Shown: in pieces, positions 1 through 6,100 of the stretch | Numbering within the stretch: the first letter of the stretch is position 1 | Layout of the letters: each line of letters starts with the position of its first letter | Assembly (NCBI GenBank): GCA_018897225.1 | Contig: JAHILC010000103.1 | Span: 1-6,100 of the forward strand | DNA length: 6,100 nt | Direction of reading: 5' to 3' | DNA from: Actinomycetota bacterium | GTDB taxonomy: Bacteria; Actinomycetota; Humimicrobiia; Humimicrobiales; Humimicrobiaceae | Position numbers and translations under genes: made by a program | The notes under the pieces: model-generated | What the model was told of the DNA's origin: nothing | Database searches by the model: none | The model's input: only the letters and a program-made list of their open reading frames with translations

Positions 1-162
1 ATAAGAAAAAAAGGGTATATCTCAGATCGTGATTATACAAAACTAACAAATCGTGCTAAAGCAACCAGAAGCCTCGATTTTAAGAAACTTATAGATATGG
101 GTCTTATTAAAAGAAATGGGAAAGGGAGAGCAACCTATTATCAACTGAAAGAAAAATCATAA
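1..162 (+). CDS. C-terminal fragment of a winged-helix protein (Fic-type or AlbA_2/RecG-like ATP-binding regulator)
   Basis: Frame 1 is open from the window edge to a TAA at 160-162 and gives 53 residues; the start lies outside the window. The fragment reads as the end of a winged helix-turn-helix. A YISDRDYTKLT segment (about residues 6-16) fits the first helices. ATRSLDFKKLIDMGLI (about 22-37) fits the recognition helix and the helix after it. RNGKGRATYYQL (38-49) fits the beta wing. Endings of this kind (glycine-lysine-glycine-arginine followed by a tyrosine pair) are common on Fic-domain AMP-transferases and on AlbA_2/RecG-like ATP-binding transcriptional regulators. The visible part cannot separate these, so the catalytic domain is unknown. 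The gene converges on purH with 11 bases between the two stop codons, so it is not part of the purine operon and nothing here links it to purine synthesis. Confidence 0.65.
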   Translation: MRKKGYISDRDYTKLTNRAKATRSLDFKKLIDMGLIKRNGKGRATYYQLKEKS

Positions 163-173
163 TATTTTATGCC

Positions 174-1880
174 TTAATGTTTGAAATGTCTTTTCCCGGT
201 AAATACCATTACAATTTTGTTTTTATTGCAGAAATCTATAACCTGCTTGTCCTTTAAGGAGCCTCCAGGTTGAATGAATGCAGTAACTCCGCTTTTTACG
301 GCAAGTTCTACAGCATCCTCAAATGGAAAAAACGCATCTGACGCAAGCACGGCTCCCCTGCTTTTCTCCCCCGCTTTCTCTAGTGCTATCCTTACAGCAT
401 CTACCCTGCTCATCTGTCCCGCGCCTATTCCAACCGTTTTCTTTTGCAGGGCAAGCACTATGGCGTTTGATTTTACATTTTTAACTACCTGCCATGCAAA
501 TAAAAGATCCTCCAACTGGTCTTGCGCAGGTTTTTGATCCGTTACAAACTCTAAACCTTCTCCGCCTTCCATACCCTCATCCAGCTCCTGGACAAGCAAG
601 CCGCCATCAACGCTTTTTAAATCCATATACCTTGATGAATATTCTTTGGATCTCAATTCATCCAGATGGGATTTAAGGTCAAAATTTATTTTCAGTATGC
701 GCATATTCTGCTTTTCCTGCAGGATTTTTAAGGCTTCTTCTTCAAAATCAGGGGCAATCAGTACCTCGATGAACTTATCAAAAAGAAACTTTGAAGCATC
801 CGCAGTCCATTTCATATTGCCGGCAATTACGCCTCCAAAAGCAGAAAGCGGGTCACACCAGTGTGCATTCCGGTAAGCTTCGCCAGTTGTGTTGCCTATC
901 CCGACGCCACATGGATTGTTATGCTTTATGATAGCGACGCAAGGTAAGCTGAATTCCTTTACAATTGAAAAAGCTGCATTCGCATCCGATATATTGTTGA
1001 ATGATAACTCCTTGCCCTGAAGCTGGATGCTGTTTGCAAAACAACCTGGTCCGGAATCTGAAAATTTATAATATGCTGCTTTCTGTTGAGGATTTTCACC
1101 ATATCTTAAATCCTGGATTTTCTTGAACTGAAGATTTAAATCCTCACTTAAACCACCTGAGCTATCCCTGAATTCATTGAATGCAGTTTTTTCTATAAAC
1201 TCATTTTCAGACTTAGTGCAGTCTATTTTCAGATAAGGCCTTAAATAAATATTGGAATCCTTGTATTTTGTATCTTTTGAATCGTTGTATTTATTTATAA
1301 AATAATTAAATATAACACTGTCATACTCACAGGTATGTTGAAAAGCCTTTACGCTCAGGCAGAATAATGTGCTGTCATCGAGCAGTCCTTTTTTCCTTAA
1401 AAGCTCATCTGCTATTTTTTCATAATCCTCAGGGTCAACAACAACAGCAACATTTTTATGATTTTTAGCTGCGCTTCTTATCATGGTCGGCCCGCCGATA
1501 TCGATGTTTTCAATTGCTTCCTCCATGGAAACACCAGGTTTTGATACAGTTTCCCTAAAAGGGTACAAATTCACTACTACCATATCAATTAACTGCATCC
1601 CTGCTTTTTCAGCGTCGTTCATATGGCTTTCATTGCTTCTGTCAGCCAGGATTGCGCCATGAACAAAAGGGTGAAGCGTTTTAAGCCGGCCGCCCATCAT
1701 CTCGGGAAAACCAGTCAAATCCTCTACTTTACGCACATTTAAGTTAGATTGCGAAAGTTGACTGTAAGTTCCCCCGGTTGAAATAATTTCTACACCAAAA
1801 TTCTGCAGGGTTTGCGCAAATTTAACAATTCCAATTTTATTTGATACACTGAGTAATGCTCTTTTTATTTTTAAAGCCAC
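174..1880 (-). CDS. purH: Bifunctional AICAR formyltransferase / IMP cyclohydrolase PurH
   Basis: This cytosolic enzyme carries out the last two steps to IMP: it formylates AICAR with 10-formyl-THF, then closes the ring of FAICAR. The N-terminal MGS-like cyclohydrolase domain (about 1-190) shows STGGT (34-38), GGRLKTLHP (63-71, with the conserved Lys67), NLYPF (104-108) and a DIGGPTMIRSAAKN block (127-140). The transformylase domain (about 250-568) shows RYGENPQQ (259-266), the catalytic Lys319-His320 in KHNNPCG, DPLSAFGG (343-350), GAGQMSRVDA (486-495), DAFFPFEDA (515-523), QPGGS (537-541) and a TGKRHF ending. The start is GTG at 1880-1878, one base after the purN stop and 6 bases from a good ribosome-binding site; the MALKIKRALLSVS beginning fits the family. 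At 568 residues it is longer than typical bacterial PurH (roughly 510-530). Most of the excess is a polar linker at about 196-248, and some is near 395-420. It is the last gene of the operon here. Confidence 0.98.
   Translation of the reverse strand: MALKIKRALLSVSNKIGIVKFAQTLQNFGVEIISTGGTYSQLSQSNLNVRKVEDLTGFPEMMGGRLKTLHPFVHGAILADRSNESHMNDAEKAGMQLIDMVVVNLYPFRETVSKPGVSMEEAIENIDIGGPTMIRSAAKNHKNVAVVVDPEDYEKIADELLRKKGLLDDSTLFCLSVKAFQHTCEYDSVIFNYFINKYNDSKDTKYKDSNIYLRPYLKIDCTKSENEFIEKTAFNEFRDSSGGLSEDLNLQFKKIQDLRYGENPQQKAAYYKFSDSGPGCFANSIQLQGKELSFNNISDANAAFSIVKEFSLPCVAIIKHNNPCGVGIGNTTGEAYRNAHWCDPLSAFGGVIAGNMKWTADASKFLFDKFIEVLIAPDFEEEALKILQEKQNMRILKINFDLKSHLDELRSKEYSSRYMDLKSVDGGLLVQELDEGMEGGEGLEFVTDQKPAQDQLEDLLFAWQVVKNVKSNAIVLALQKKTVGIGAGQMSRVDAVRIALEKAGEKSRGAVLASDAFFPFEDAVELAVKSGVTAFIQPGGSLKDKQVIDFCNKNKIVMVFTGKRHFKH
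1254..1292 (-). repeat. Two-copy 24-base in-frame direct repeat within purH
   Basis: On the minus strand AAATACAACGATTCA (1292-1278) recurs 24 bases later as AAATACAAGGATTCC (1268-1254), matching at 13 of 15 bases. The copies encode KYNDS (197-201) and KYKDS (205-209) inside the unusual polar linker between the two PurH domains. Confidence 0.6.
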
Positions 1881-1881
1881 C

Positions 1882-2502
1882 TTATTCTCCTTTCAAAATC
1901 TCTACTTTTCTTCCATTTATCGCAAGTCTGCCATTACAGAAATATTTAACTGCAAGAGGATAAATTTTATGCTCTATTTTGTGAATTTTTTCTTCAAGCG
2001 TTTCTTGCGTGTCATCTTCGGTAATAATTACGGCCTCCTGGCTTATAATCGGCCCTGCATCCAAATCTTCTTCCACAAAATGGACTGTCACTCCTGTAAC
2101 CTTAACCCCGTAATCAAAAGCATCTTTTATGCCGTGGATGCCCTTAAATGAAGGAAGCAGCGCCGGATGAACGTTTATAATCTTGTTGGAAAATTCCTTT
2201 ATTATTTCCTGTCCAACAAGGAGCAGATACCCGGCCATTACGATAAGATCGATTTTTTCATTTTTCAGCAGCACAAGCAACTCTTTATCATACTGCTGCC
2301 TGCTTTCAAATTGCCCGGGATTGAAGCTAACTGATTTTATGCCATACTTTTTTGCTCTTTCAAGGGCGTAAGCATTTTCATTATTGCTGAAAACCAGGAC
2401 AATTTCACCATTGATATCTATATTTTGCGCTTGATCAATTATAGCCTGGAGATTTGAACCGAAGCCTGAAGCCAGAATTGCAATTCTTTTCTTATCAGCC
2501 AT
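1882..2502 (-). CDS. purN: Phosphoribosylglycinamide formyltransferase PurN (folate-dependent)
   Basis: PurN transfers the formyl group of 10-formyl-THF to GAR, giving FGAR (step 3 of purine synthesis, cytosolic). The 206-residue protein is a normal-length single formyltransferase domain. It begins with a strand and glycine-rich loop IAILASGFGSN (7-17) that binds the GAR phosphate. It then has VMAGYLLL (88-95), the active-site segment INVHPALLPSFKG (109-121) with catalytic Asn110 and His112, and the final catalytic Asp148 in HFVEEDLDAGPII (141-153). By alignment in my head these match E. coli Asn106, His108 and Asp144, so the active site looks intact. The start ATG (2502-2500) overlaps the end of purM by 8 bases and has a strong ribosome-binding site at 2512-2518. 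Having PurN rather than the formate-using PurT is consistent with a folate-based pathway, since the neighbouring purH also uses 10-formyl-THF. Confidence 0.98.
   Translation of the reverse strand: MADKKRIAILASGFGSNLQAIIDQAQNIDINGEIVLVFSNNENAYALERAKKYGIKSVSFNPGQFESRQQYDKELLVLLKNEKIDLIVMAGYLLLVGQEIIKEFSNKIINVHPALLPSFKGIHGIKDAFDYGVKVTGVTVHFVEEDLDAGPIISQEAVIITEDDTQETLEEKIHKIEHKIYPLAVKYFCNGRLAINGRKVEILKGE
1887..1893 (-). promoter_or_regulatory. Ribosome-binding site for purH
   Basis: On the minus strand AAAGGAG lies 6 bases before the GTG start of purH and inside the last codons of purN (Lys-Gly-Glu-stop). It supports the GTG start and implies that ribosomes finishing purN can begin purH directly. 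Confidence 0.85.
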
Positions 2503-3607
2503 TTATAAGTACTCCTCCATTCCCTTCAGCCATAATACCTATTTTAGATATTTCCTCACCTGCCAGTGAAGATATTTTCTTTACCTTTTCGTAATCAGCA
2601 GGGTCAATTACTAAAACCATTCCTATACCCATATTAAACACCCTGAACATCTCGTTTTTGCTTATGCTGCCTGCATTTTTTAGAAAATTAAAAATACCGG
2701 GAATTTCCCAGCTTCCCATATTGATCAATGCATTTAAGTTTTTAGGTATGATTCTGTTTATGTTTTCGTAAAAACCGCCGCCTGTTATATGAGCTATGCC
2801 ATGCAAATTAATCCCTTTGCCAAGCAGCTTGCTTATTATCGCAAAATATAGTTTTGTTGGAACAAGCAGTGCGTCTGCCAGAGTTGTATTTCCATCATCT
2901 TCAGGCCTTTGTTTTACAGTATTGCCAGGCTTTTGTTTTGCTGCTGCTCCGCTCAGCTTATCTATTTTATGGCTCAATTTTATTTTTTTGTCTTTAATGA
3001 TTTTTCTTACCAGTGAAAAGCCGTTGCTGTGAACTCCGGAAGATGGCAGGCCGACAATAATATCATTTTTCTTTACCAGGCCAGGTTTTATAACACTGGC
3101 TTTTTCGACAACACCCACAACAAAACCTGCAAGGTCGATATCGTCTTTGCTGTAAATATCGGGCATCTCAGCAATTTCCCCACCTATCAGCGCAGTTTTA
3201 CACTCTCTACAGCTTCTGGCTATTGACTCTACAATTATTTTAACCTTTTGGCAATCAAGCTGCCCGCAGGCAATATAATCTAAAAAGAATAATGGCATTG
3301 CCCCGCAGCAAAGGATATCATTGATGCACATCCCAACCAGGTCCTGGCCTATCCCAGCAAAATTATTTGCTTCTTTTGCTATAAGCAGCTTTGTCCCAAC
3401 CCCGTCAGTAGAAGATACAAGAACTGGTTGCCTGTATTTTTTATTATCAAAAGAAAAAAGACCTGCATATGATGTCAGGTCGTTTAGAACATTTTTGGAA
3501 AAAGTGGAAGAGACAGGCTTTTTTATAAGCTGTATCGCCTTGTCTGCCTTATCCAGGTTTACCCCTGAGTTTTTATAAGTAAATTGCTTTTTTTTATCAT
3601 TTGGCAT
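2495..3607 (-). CDS. purM: Phosphoribosylformylglycinamidine cyclo-ligase (AIR synthetase) PurM
   Basis: PurM closes the imidazole ring of FGAM with ATP to give AIR (step 5, cytosolic dimer). The family signatures run in order: TYKNSGVNL (10-18), STDGVGTKL (66-74, ATP/phosphate loop), MCINDILCCGAMPLFFLDY (93-111), GGEIAEMP (142-149), AGFVVGVVEK (160-169), GLPSSGVHSNGFSLVRK (186-202), HITGGGFYENI (273-283) and FNMGIGMVL (324-332). At 370 residues it is slightly longer than the 345-residue E. coli protein. The extra length is mainly a polar loop at about 219-242 that holds a short internal duplication. The motif usually read GGE(T/S)AEMP has Ile145 in place of the hydroxyl residue. The ATG at 3607-3605 overlaps the 3' end of purF by 11 bases. 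Its ribosome-binding site is weak (AAGG at 3617-3620, 9 bases upstream), so translation probably depends on coupling to purF. Confidence 0.98.
   Translation of the reverse strand: MPNDKKKQFTYKNSGVNLDKADKAIQLIKKPVSSTFSKNVLNDLTSYAGLFSFDNKKYRQPVLVSSTDGVGTKLLIAKEANNFAGIGQDLVGMCINDILCCGAMPLFFLDYIACGQLDCQKVKIIVESIARSCRECKTALIGGEIAEMPDIYSKDDIDLAGFVVGVVEKASVIKPGLVKKNDIIVGLPSSGVHSNGFSLVRKIIKDKKIKLSHKIDKLSGAAAKQKPGNTVKQRPEDDGNTTLADALLVPTKLYFAIISKLLGKGINLHGIAHITGGGFYENINRIIPKNLNALINMGSWEIPGIFNFLKNAGSISKNEMFRVFNMGIGMVLVIDPADYEKVKKISSLAGEEISKIGIMAEGNGGVLING
2512..2518 (-). promoter_or_regulatory. Ribosome-binding site for purN
   Basis: On the minus strand GGAGGAG lies 9 bases before the purN ATG, inside the 3' end of purM. 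It is the strongest Shine-Dalgarno match in the window and fixes the purN start despite the gene overlap. Confidence 0.85.
2902..2938 (-). repeat. Two-copy 24-base in-frame direct repeat within purM
   Basis: On the minus strand AAACAAAAGCCTG (2938-2926) is followed 24 bases later by AAACAAAGGCCTG (2914-2902), with one mismatch in 13. They encode KQKPG and KQRPE in the loop at PurM residues 224-236. A weaker second match (GGCAATACT and GGAAATACA, both Gly-Asn-Thr) follows each copy, after an extra six bases in the second one. It looks like an old, partly diverged duplication. Confidence 0.6.
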
Positions 3608-5066
3608 TTGAAGATACCTTCACTTCGTTTTCATAATCCGGGTTTTCCATAAAATACTTATCAAGCTGCAGGTTTTCAGGAATTGGAACCGGATAATCAC
3701 CATTAAAGCATGCAAAACAAAACTTATCTTTCGGCTCCCCTATTGCCCTGACAAGGCTGTCGATTGAAAGATATTTCAGGCTGTCTACATTTAAATATTT
3801 TCTTATATCTTCAAGTGTTCTATGGTTGGCAAGAAAGTCTTTTTTAGTTGCCATATCAATGCCATAATAACAAGGATGCAGGAGCGGCGGGGAACTGATT
3901 CTCATATGTATCTCTTTTGCGCCTGCCAGATAAAGCATTTTTACTACCTTCTTTGATGTATTTCCCCTCACAATTGAATCGTCAACAACTACCAGCCTTT
4001 TACCTTTTATCACGTCCCTTAGAGGATTTAATTTTAATTTTACTCCAATTTCCCTGATTTCCTGAGTTGGCAGAATAAATGTCCTTCCAATATATCTGTT
4101 TTTTATAAGGCCTTCACCATAAGGTATTTTTGAACCTGCTGAATATCCTATTGCTGCAGGAGTTCCGGAATCTGGTACGGATATAACCATGTCAGCTTCT
4201 ACAGGGCATTCTCTTGCGAGTTCCTGGCCCATTTTGTGTCTTATCTCAAAAATATTTTTATTGTATAAATAGCTGTCAGGCCTGGAAAAATAAATAAGTT
4301 CAAAAACGCACATCGACACTCTATCAACAGGAAGCATCATCTGGGAACGAAGCCCGTTTTTATCTATGATTATAATTTCACCCGGGTCAACTTCCCTTAT
4401 AAATTGCGCGTCTATTATATCAAGCGCACATGTCTCGGAAGCAATTATGTGCTCGCCTTCTCTATCCCCCAGAACCAGTGGCCTGAATCCATGGGGGTCT
4501 CTAATCGCAAATAGCTTATCTTTTGATAAAATCAACAGCGAGTAAGAGCCTTTAATCTTGCCTATTGCCTCTTTTATTGCATCTTCCATATTATCCCTTT
4601 CAGAACTTTCTATAAGCGAAGCAATGACTTCTGTATCTGTGGTAGTTTCAAATCTTACGCCTCTCTTCATTTGTTCTTTTCGAAGTTCTTCAGTATTTGT
4701 CAGGTTTCCATTGTGAGCAATTGCGAAAACCTCGTCTTTGAACATCCTGTATATTGGCTGAGAATTTTTCCATATATTTCTGCCCGTGGTGGAGTAGCGG
4801 GTATGCCCTATCCCAATACTTCCCACAAGAGGAGCCAGGTTCTGCTCGGAAAAAACTTGCGAAACTAACCCAAGATCTTTGAATACAAGAATATCCTCGC
4901 CATCAGATACAGCAATACCTGCGCTTTCCTGACCTCTGTGCTGTAGCGCCTGAAGCCCGTAAAAGATAAATTCTGCTACATTTTCATTTGAACAGTAAAC
5001 TCCAAAAACACCGCATTTTTCGCTTAGTTTGGCGCCAGTTTTTTTAAATTTAATTTTTGTCATCAT
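3597..5066 (-). CDS. purF: Amidophosphoribosyltransferase PurF (glutamine PRPP amidotransferase, Fe-S type)
   Basis: PurF catalyses the committed first step: PRPP plus glutamine to phosphoribosylamine. The N-terminal Ntn glutaminase domain (about 18-250) has catalytic Cys18 in KCGVFG, preceded by a 17-residue propeptide that should be removed to expose the cysteine. It also shows LQHRGQESAG (41-50), GHTRYSTTG (87-95), AHNGNL (117-122) and DTEV (144-147). The phosphoribosyltransferase domain follows, with PDSGTPAAIGYS (298-309) and the PRPP loop VVVDDSIVRGNTS (359-371). Cys253, Cys399, Cys450 and Cys453 sit in the contexts of the four [4Fe-4S] ligands of the B. subtilis enzyme, which points to the oxygen-sensitive Fe-S class. 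Length (489) is normal for that class. The start could be either of two adjacent ATGs (5066-5064 or 5063-5061). The ribosome-binding site is poor (only TGG a few bases upstream). It lies 49 bases after purL and overlaps purM by 11 bases. Confidence 0.98.
   Translation of the reverse strand: MMTKIKFKKTGAKLSEKCGVFGVYCSNENVAEFIFYGLQALQHRGQESAGIAVSDGEDILVFKDLGLVSQVFSEQNLAPLVGSIGIGHTRYSTTGRNIWKNSQPIYRMFKDEVFAIAHNGNLTNTEELRKEQMKRGVRFETTTDTEVIASLIESSERDNMEDAIKEAIGKIKGSYSLLILSKDKLFAIRDPHGFRPLVLGDREGEHIIASETCALDIIDAQFIREVDPGEIIIIDKNGLRSQMMLPVDRVSMCVFELIYFSRPDSYLYNKNIFEIRHKMGQELARECPVEADMVISVPDSGTPAAIGYSAGSKIPYGEGLIKNRYIGRTFILPTQEIREIGVKLKLNPLRDVIKGKRLVVVDDSIVRGNTSKKVVKMLYLAGAKEIHMRISSPPLLHPCYYGIDMATKKDFLANHRTLEDIRKYLNVDSLKYLSIDSLVRAIGEPKDKFCFACFNGDYPVPIPENLQLDKYFMENPDYENEVKVSSNAK
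3753..3800 (-). repeat. Two 24-base adjacent units within purF
   Basis: On the minus strand, 3800-3777 encodes KYLNVDSL and 3776-3753 encodes KYLSIDSL (PurF residues 423-438). The unit ends are nearly identical in DNA (AAATAT at the start, GACAGCCT near the end) while the middles differ. Part of the similarity is inherited, because PurF proteins commonly have a DSL-x-YLS stretch here. Whether it is a real duplication is uncertain. Confidence 0.35.
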
Positions 5067-5080
5067 TTTTTACCAGATTA

Positions 5081-5086
5081 ATTATA
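5081..5086 (-). promoter_or_regulatory. Possible -10 element upstream of purF
   Basis: The 49-base purL-purF gap (5067-5115) is the only sizeable non-coding stretch between operon genes. On the minus strand it contains a perfect TATAAT 14 bases before the first purF ATG. No convincing -35 hexamer sits 16-18 bases upstream (the best is ATTTAT), and transcripts would have a very short leader. The stretch is almost all A and T, so chance is a real explanation. I see no hairpin, riboswitch or terminator in the gap. Confidence 0.25.
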
Positions 5087-5115
5087 ACAAATAGAAACTT
5101 AAAATAAATTGAAAA

Positions 5116-6100
5116 CTATAAAGACATCTTACTTTCCATTGCACTGTCGTAAATATTTTGAGCCTCTTTTATCTCAATGCAATCCAGTCCATTAATTTTC
5201 AGGACGGCGCCGCCAGTTATTCCCAGCTGTATAAATGGAATTTCAAATTTTTTACATATTTTTATCAGGTCTTTTAGCTTATTTTTGCCCGCCGACACCA
5301 CTATTTTGGACTGGCTCTCATTAAACAGAGCCCTGATAATACTGCCGCCAATTAAACCTAATTCAATATCTGCACCGATACCACCCATGACGGCACTTTT
5401 TAAAATACATATCCCAAGCCCGCCAACCGAACTATCATGCGCGGACTTTATAATGTTGCCCCTTATTAATTCAAGACACAAGCTTTGAAGTCTTTTTTCA
5501 AAATCAAGGTCAAGTTCCGGACATTGTCCGCCTACCCTGTCAAGAAATAAATTCATAAATTCGCTTCCACCCATATGATCCTTATTTTCCCCCAGCAGCA
5601 CAATAGTATCTCCAGTATCCTTAAAATCCATTGTCATTATATGATCAAGTTTTTCAATTAAGCCTGCAGCTGCAGAAACCGGAGTAGGATAAATAGGGTT
5701 ACCGAAACTTTCATTGTAAAAGCTGACATTACCGCTGACTATTGGTATATCAAGCACGCTGCACGCCTGGCATATTCCATCAATGCAATTCTTAAATTGC
5801 CAGAAAATTCCAGGTTTTTCAGGAGTACCGAAATTAAGGCAATCAGTTATCCCAATAGGAACAGCGCCGCAGCACACAAGATTTCTGGCAGATTCTGCAA
5901 TTGCAATTATTCCGCCCATATAGGGATTTAAGTAGCAATATCTGCCATTTCCATCAGATGTAAATGCAATAGCTTTACTTGCGCCTTTTATCCTTATAAC
6001 TGCACTGTCCTGTCCGGGGAGTACTGCCGTATTTGTTTGAACCATATAATCATATTGCTCCCATACCCATTTCTTACTGCAAATATTTGGTGCTCCTATC
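5116..6100 (-). CDS. purL: Phosphoribosylformylglycinamidine synthase large subunit PurL, short type (5' end outside the window)
   Basis: PurL converts FGAR to FGAM with ATP and ammonia (step 4). The frame is open from the window edge (first full codon at 6099-6097) to a TAG at 5118-5116, giving the last 327 residues; the methionine at 6045 is internal, because the residues before it (NICSKKWVWEQYDY) match the family. Numbered within the fragment, it shows QYDYMVQTNT (15-24), the start of the second PurM-like half with AVIRIKG (33-39), DCLNFGTPEKPGIFWQF (86-102), SGNVSFYNES (122-131), PIYPTP (135-140), GGSEF (177-181), AHDSSVGGLG (220-229) and ALFNESQSKIVVS (257-269). The ending shortly after these blocks, with no glutaminase domain, marks the short Bacillus type that needs separate PurQ and PurS. 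Those two genes would be expected upstream, beyond the right edge. The usual acidic residue in HDxS(D/E)GGL is Val225 here. Confidence 0.97.
   Translation of the reverse strand, partial: IGAPNICSKKWVWEQYDYMVQTNTAVLPGQDSAVIRIKGASKAIAFTSDGNGRYCYLNPYMGGIIAIAESARNLVCCGAVPIGITDCLNFGTPEKPGIFWQFKNCIDGICQACSVLDIPIVSGNVSFYNESFGNPIYPTPVSAAAGLIEKLDHIMTMDFKDTGDTIVLLGENKDHMGGSEFMNLFLDRVGGQCPELDLDFEKRLQSLCLELIRGNIIKSAHDSSVGGLGICILKSAVMGGIGADIELGLIGGSIIRALFNESQSKIVVSAGKNKLKDLIKICKKFEIPFIQLGITGGAVLKINGLDCIEIKEAQNIYDSAMESKMSL

Noticed and set aside
158..171. CATAA-TATT-TTATG inverted repeat over the convergent stop region, followed on the minus strand by a T5 run, as a possible terminator
   Set aside because: The stem has only five pairs, four of them A-T, and lies over the stop codon of the neighbouring gene. 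It is too weak to call a terminator from sequence alone.
274..876. Open frames on the plus strand opposite purH
   Set aside because: They lie wholly within a strongly supported purH, show no recognisable protein motifs and lack clear ribosome-binding sites. They are shadows of the coding strand, as are similar frames opposite purN, purM, purF and purL.
3597..3607. Overlaps of purF/purM and purM/purN as possible frameshifts or fusions
   Set aside because: Each protein keeps its full family ending and beginning, and short overlaps of this size are normal for translationally coupled genes.
5064..5066. Residues before Cys18 of PurF as a mis-called start
   Set aside because: Fe-S-type PurF enzymes normally carry a short propeptide before the catalytic cysteine, and no start codon lies between the two initial ATGs and that cysteine.
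5067..5115. Purine riboswitch or PurR-type operator between purL and purF
   Set aside because: The gap is too short for a purine riboswitch and has no conserved stem-loops or operator-like palindrome. Such control would be expected before the first gene of the operon, outside this window.

Overview
This window is most of the distal part of a bacterial de novo purine biosynthesis operon. It is read entirely from the minus strand in the order purL (3' part only) - purF - purM - purN - purH. The tail of one unrelated gene runs toward it on the plus strand at the left edge. Almost every base is coding. The only gaps are 49 bases between purL and purF, one base between purN and purH, and 11 bases between purH and the convergent neighbour.

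Layout from right to left, in the direction of transcription. Bases 6100-5116 encode the C-terminal 327 residues of a short, Bacillus-type PurL (FGAM synthetase large subunit). Bases 5066-3597 encode PurF, with a short propeptide before the catalytic cysteine and all four cysteines expected for a [4Fe-4S] cluster. Bases 3607-2495 encode PurM and overlap purF by 11 bases. Bases 2502-1882 encode PurN and overlap purM by 8 bases. Bases 1880-174 encode bifunctional PurH, starting at GTG one base after the purN stop. These proteins supply step 1 (PurF), step 3 (PurN), step 4 (PurL), step 5 (PurM) and the last two steps (PurH) of the path from PRPP to IMP. The overlaps and shared ribosome-binding sites suggest one transcript with coupled translation. 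PurD, which follows purH in Bacillus-type operons, is not here, because the operon ends against the convergent gene.

The DNA is AT-rich. TGA acts as a stop in purF and purM, so the standard bacterial code is in use. The short PurL, the Fe-S PurF with propeptide and the L-F-M-N-H order all resemble Firmicutes and related, mostly anaerobic lineages, and several proteins are rich in cysteine. I cannot name the organism, and an uncultured anaerobe is only an inference.

I found no mobile element, RNA gene, CRISPR array or new system; this is ordinary housekeeping DNA. The points worth a second look are small: approximate 24-base in-frame duplications in three neighbouring pur genes, two of them inside family-atypical loop insertions; a long linker insertion in PurH; and single-residue departures from conserved motifs in PurL and PurM.
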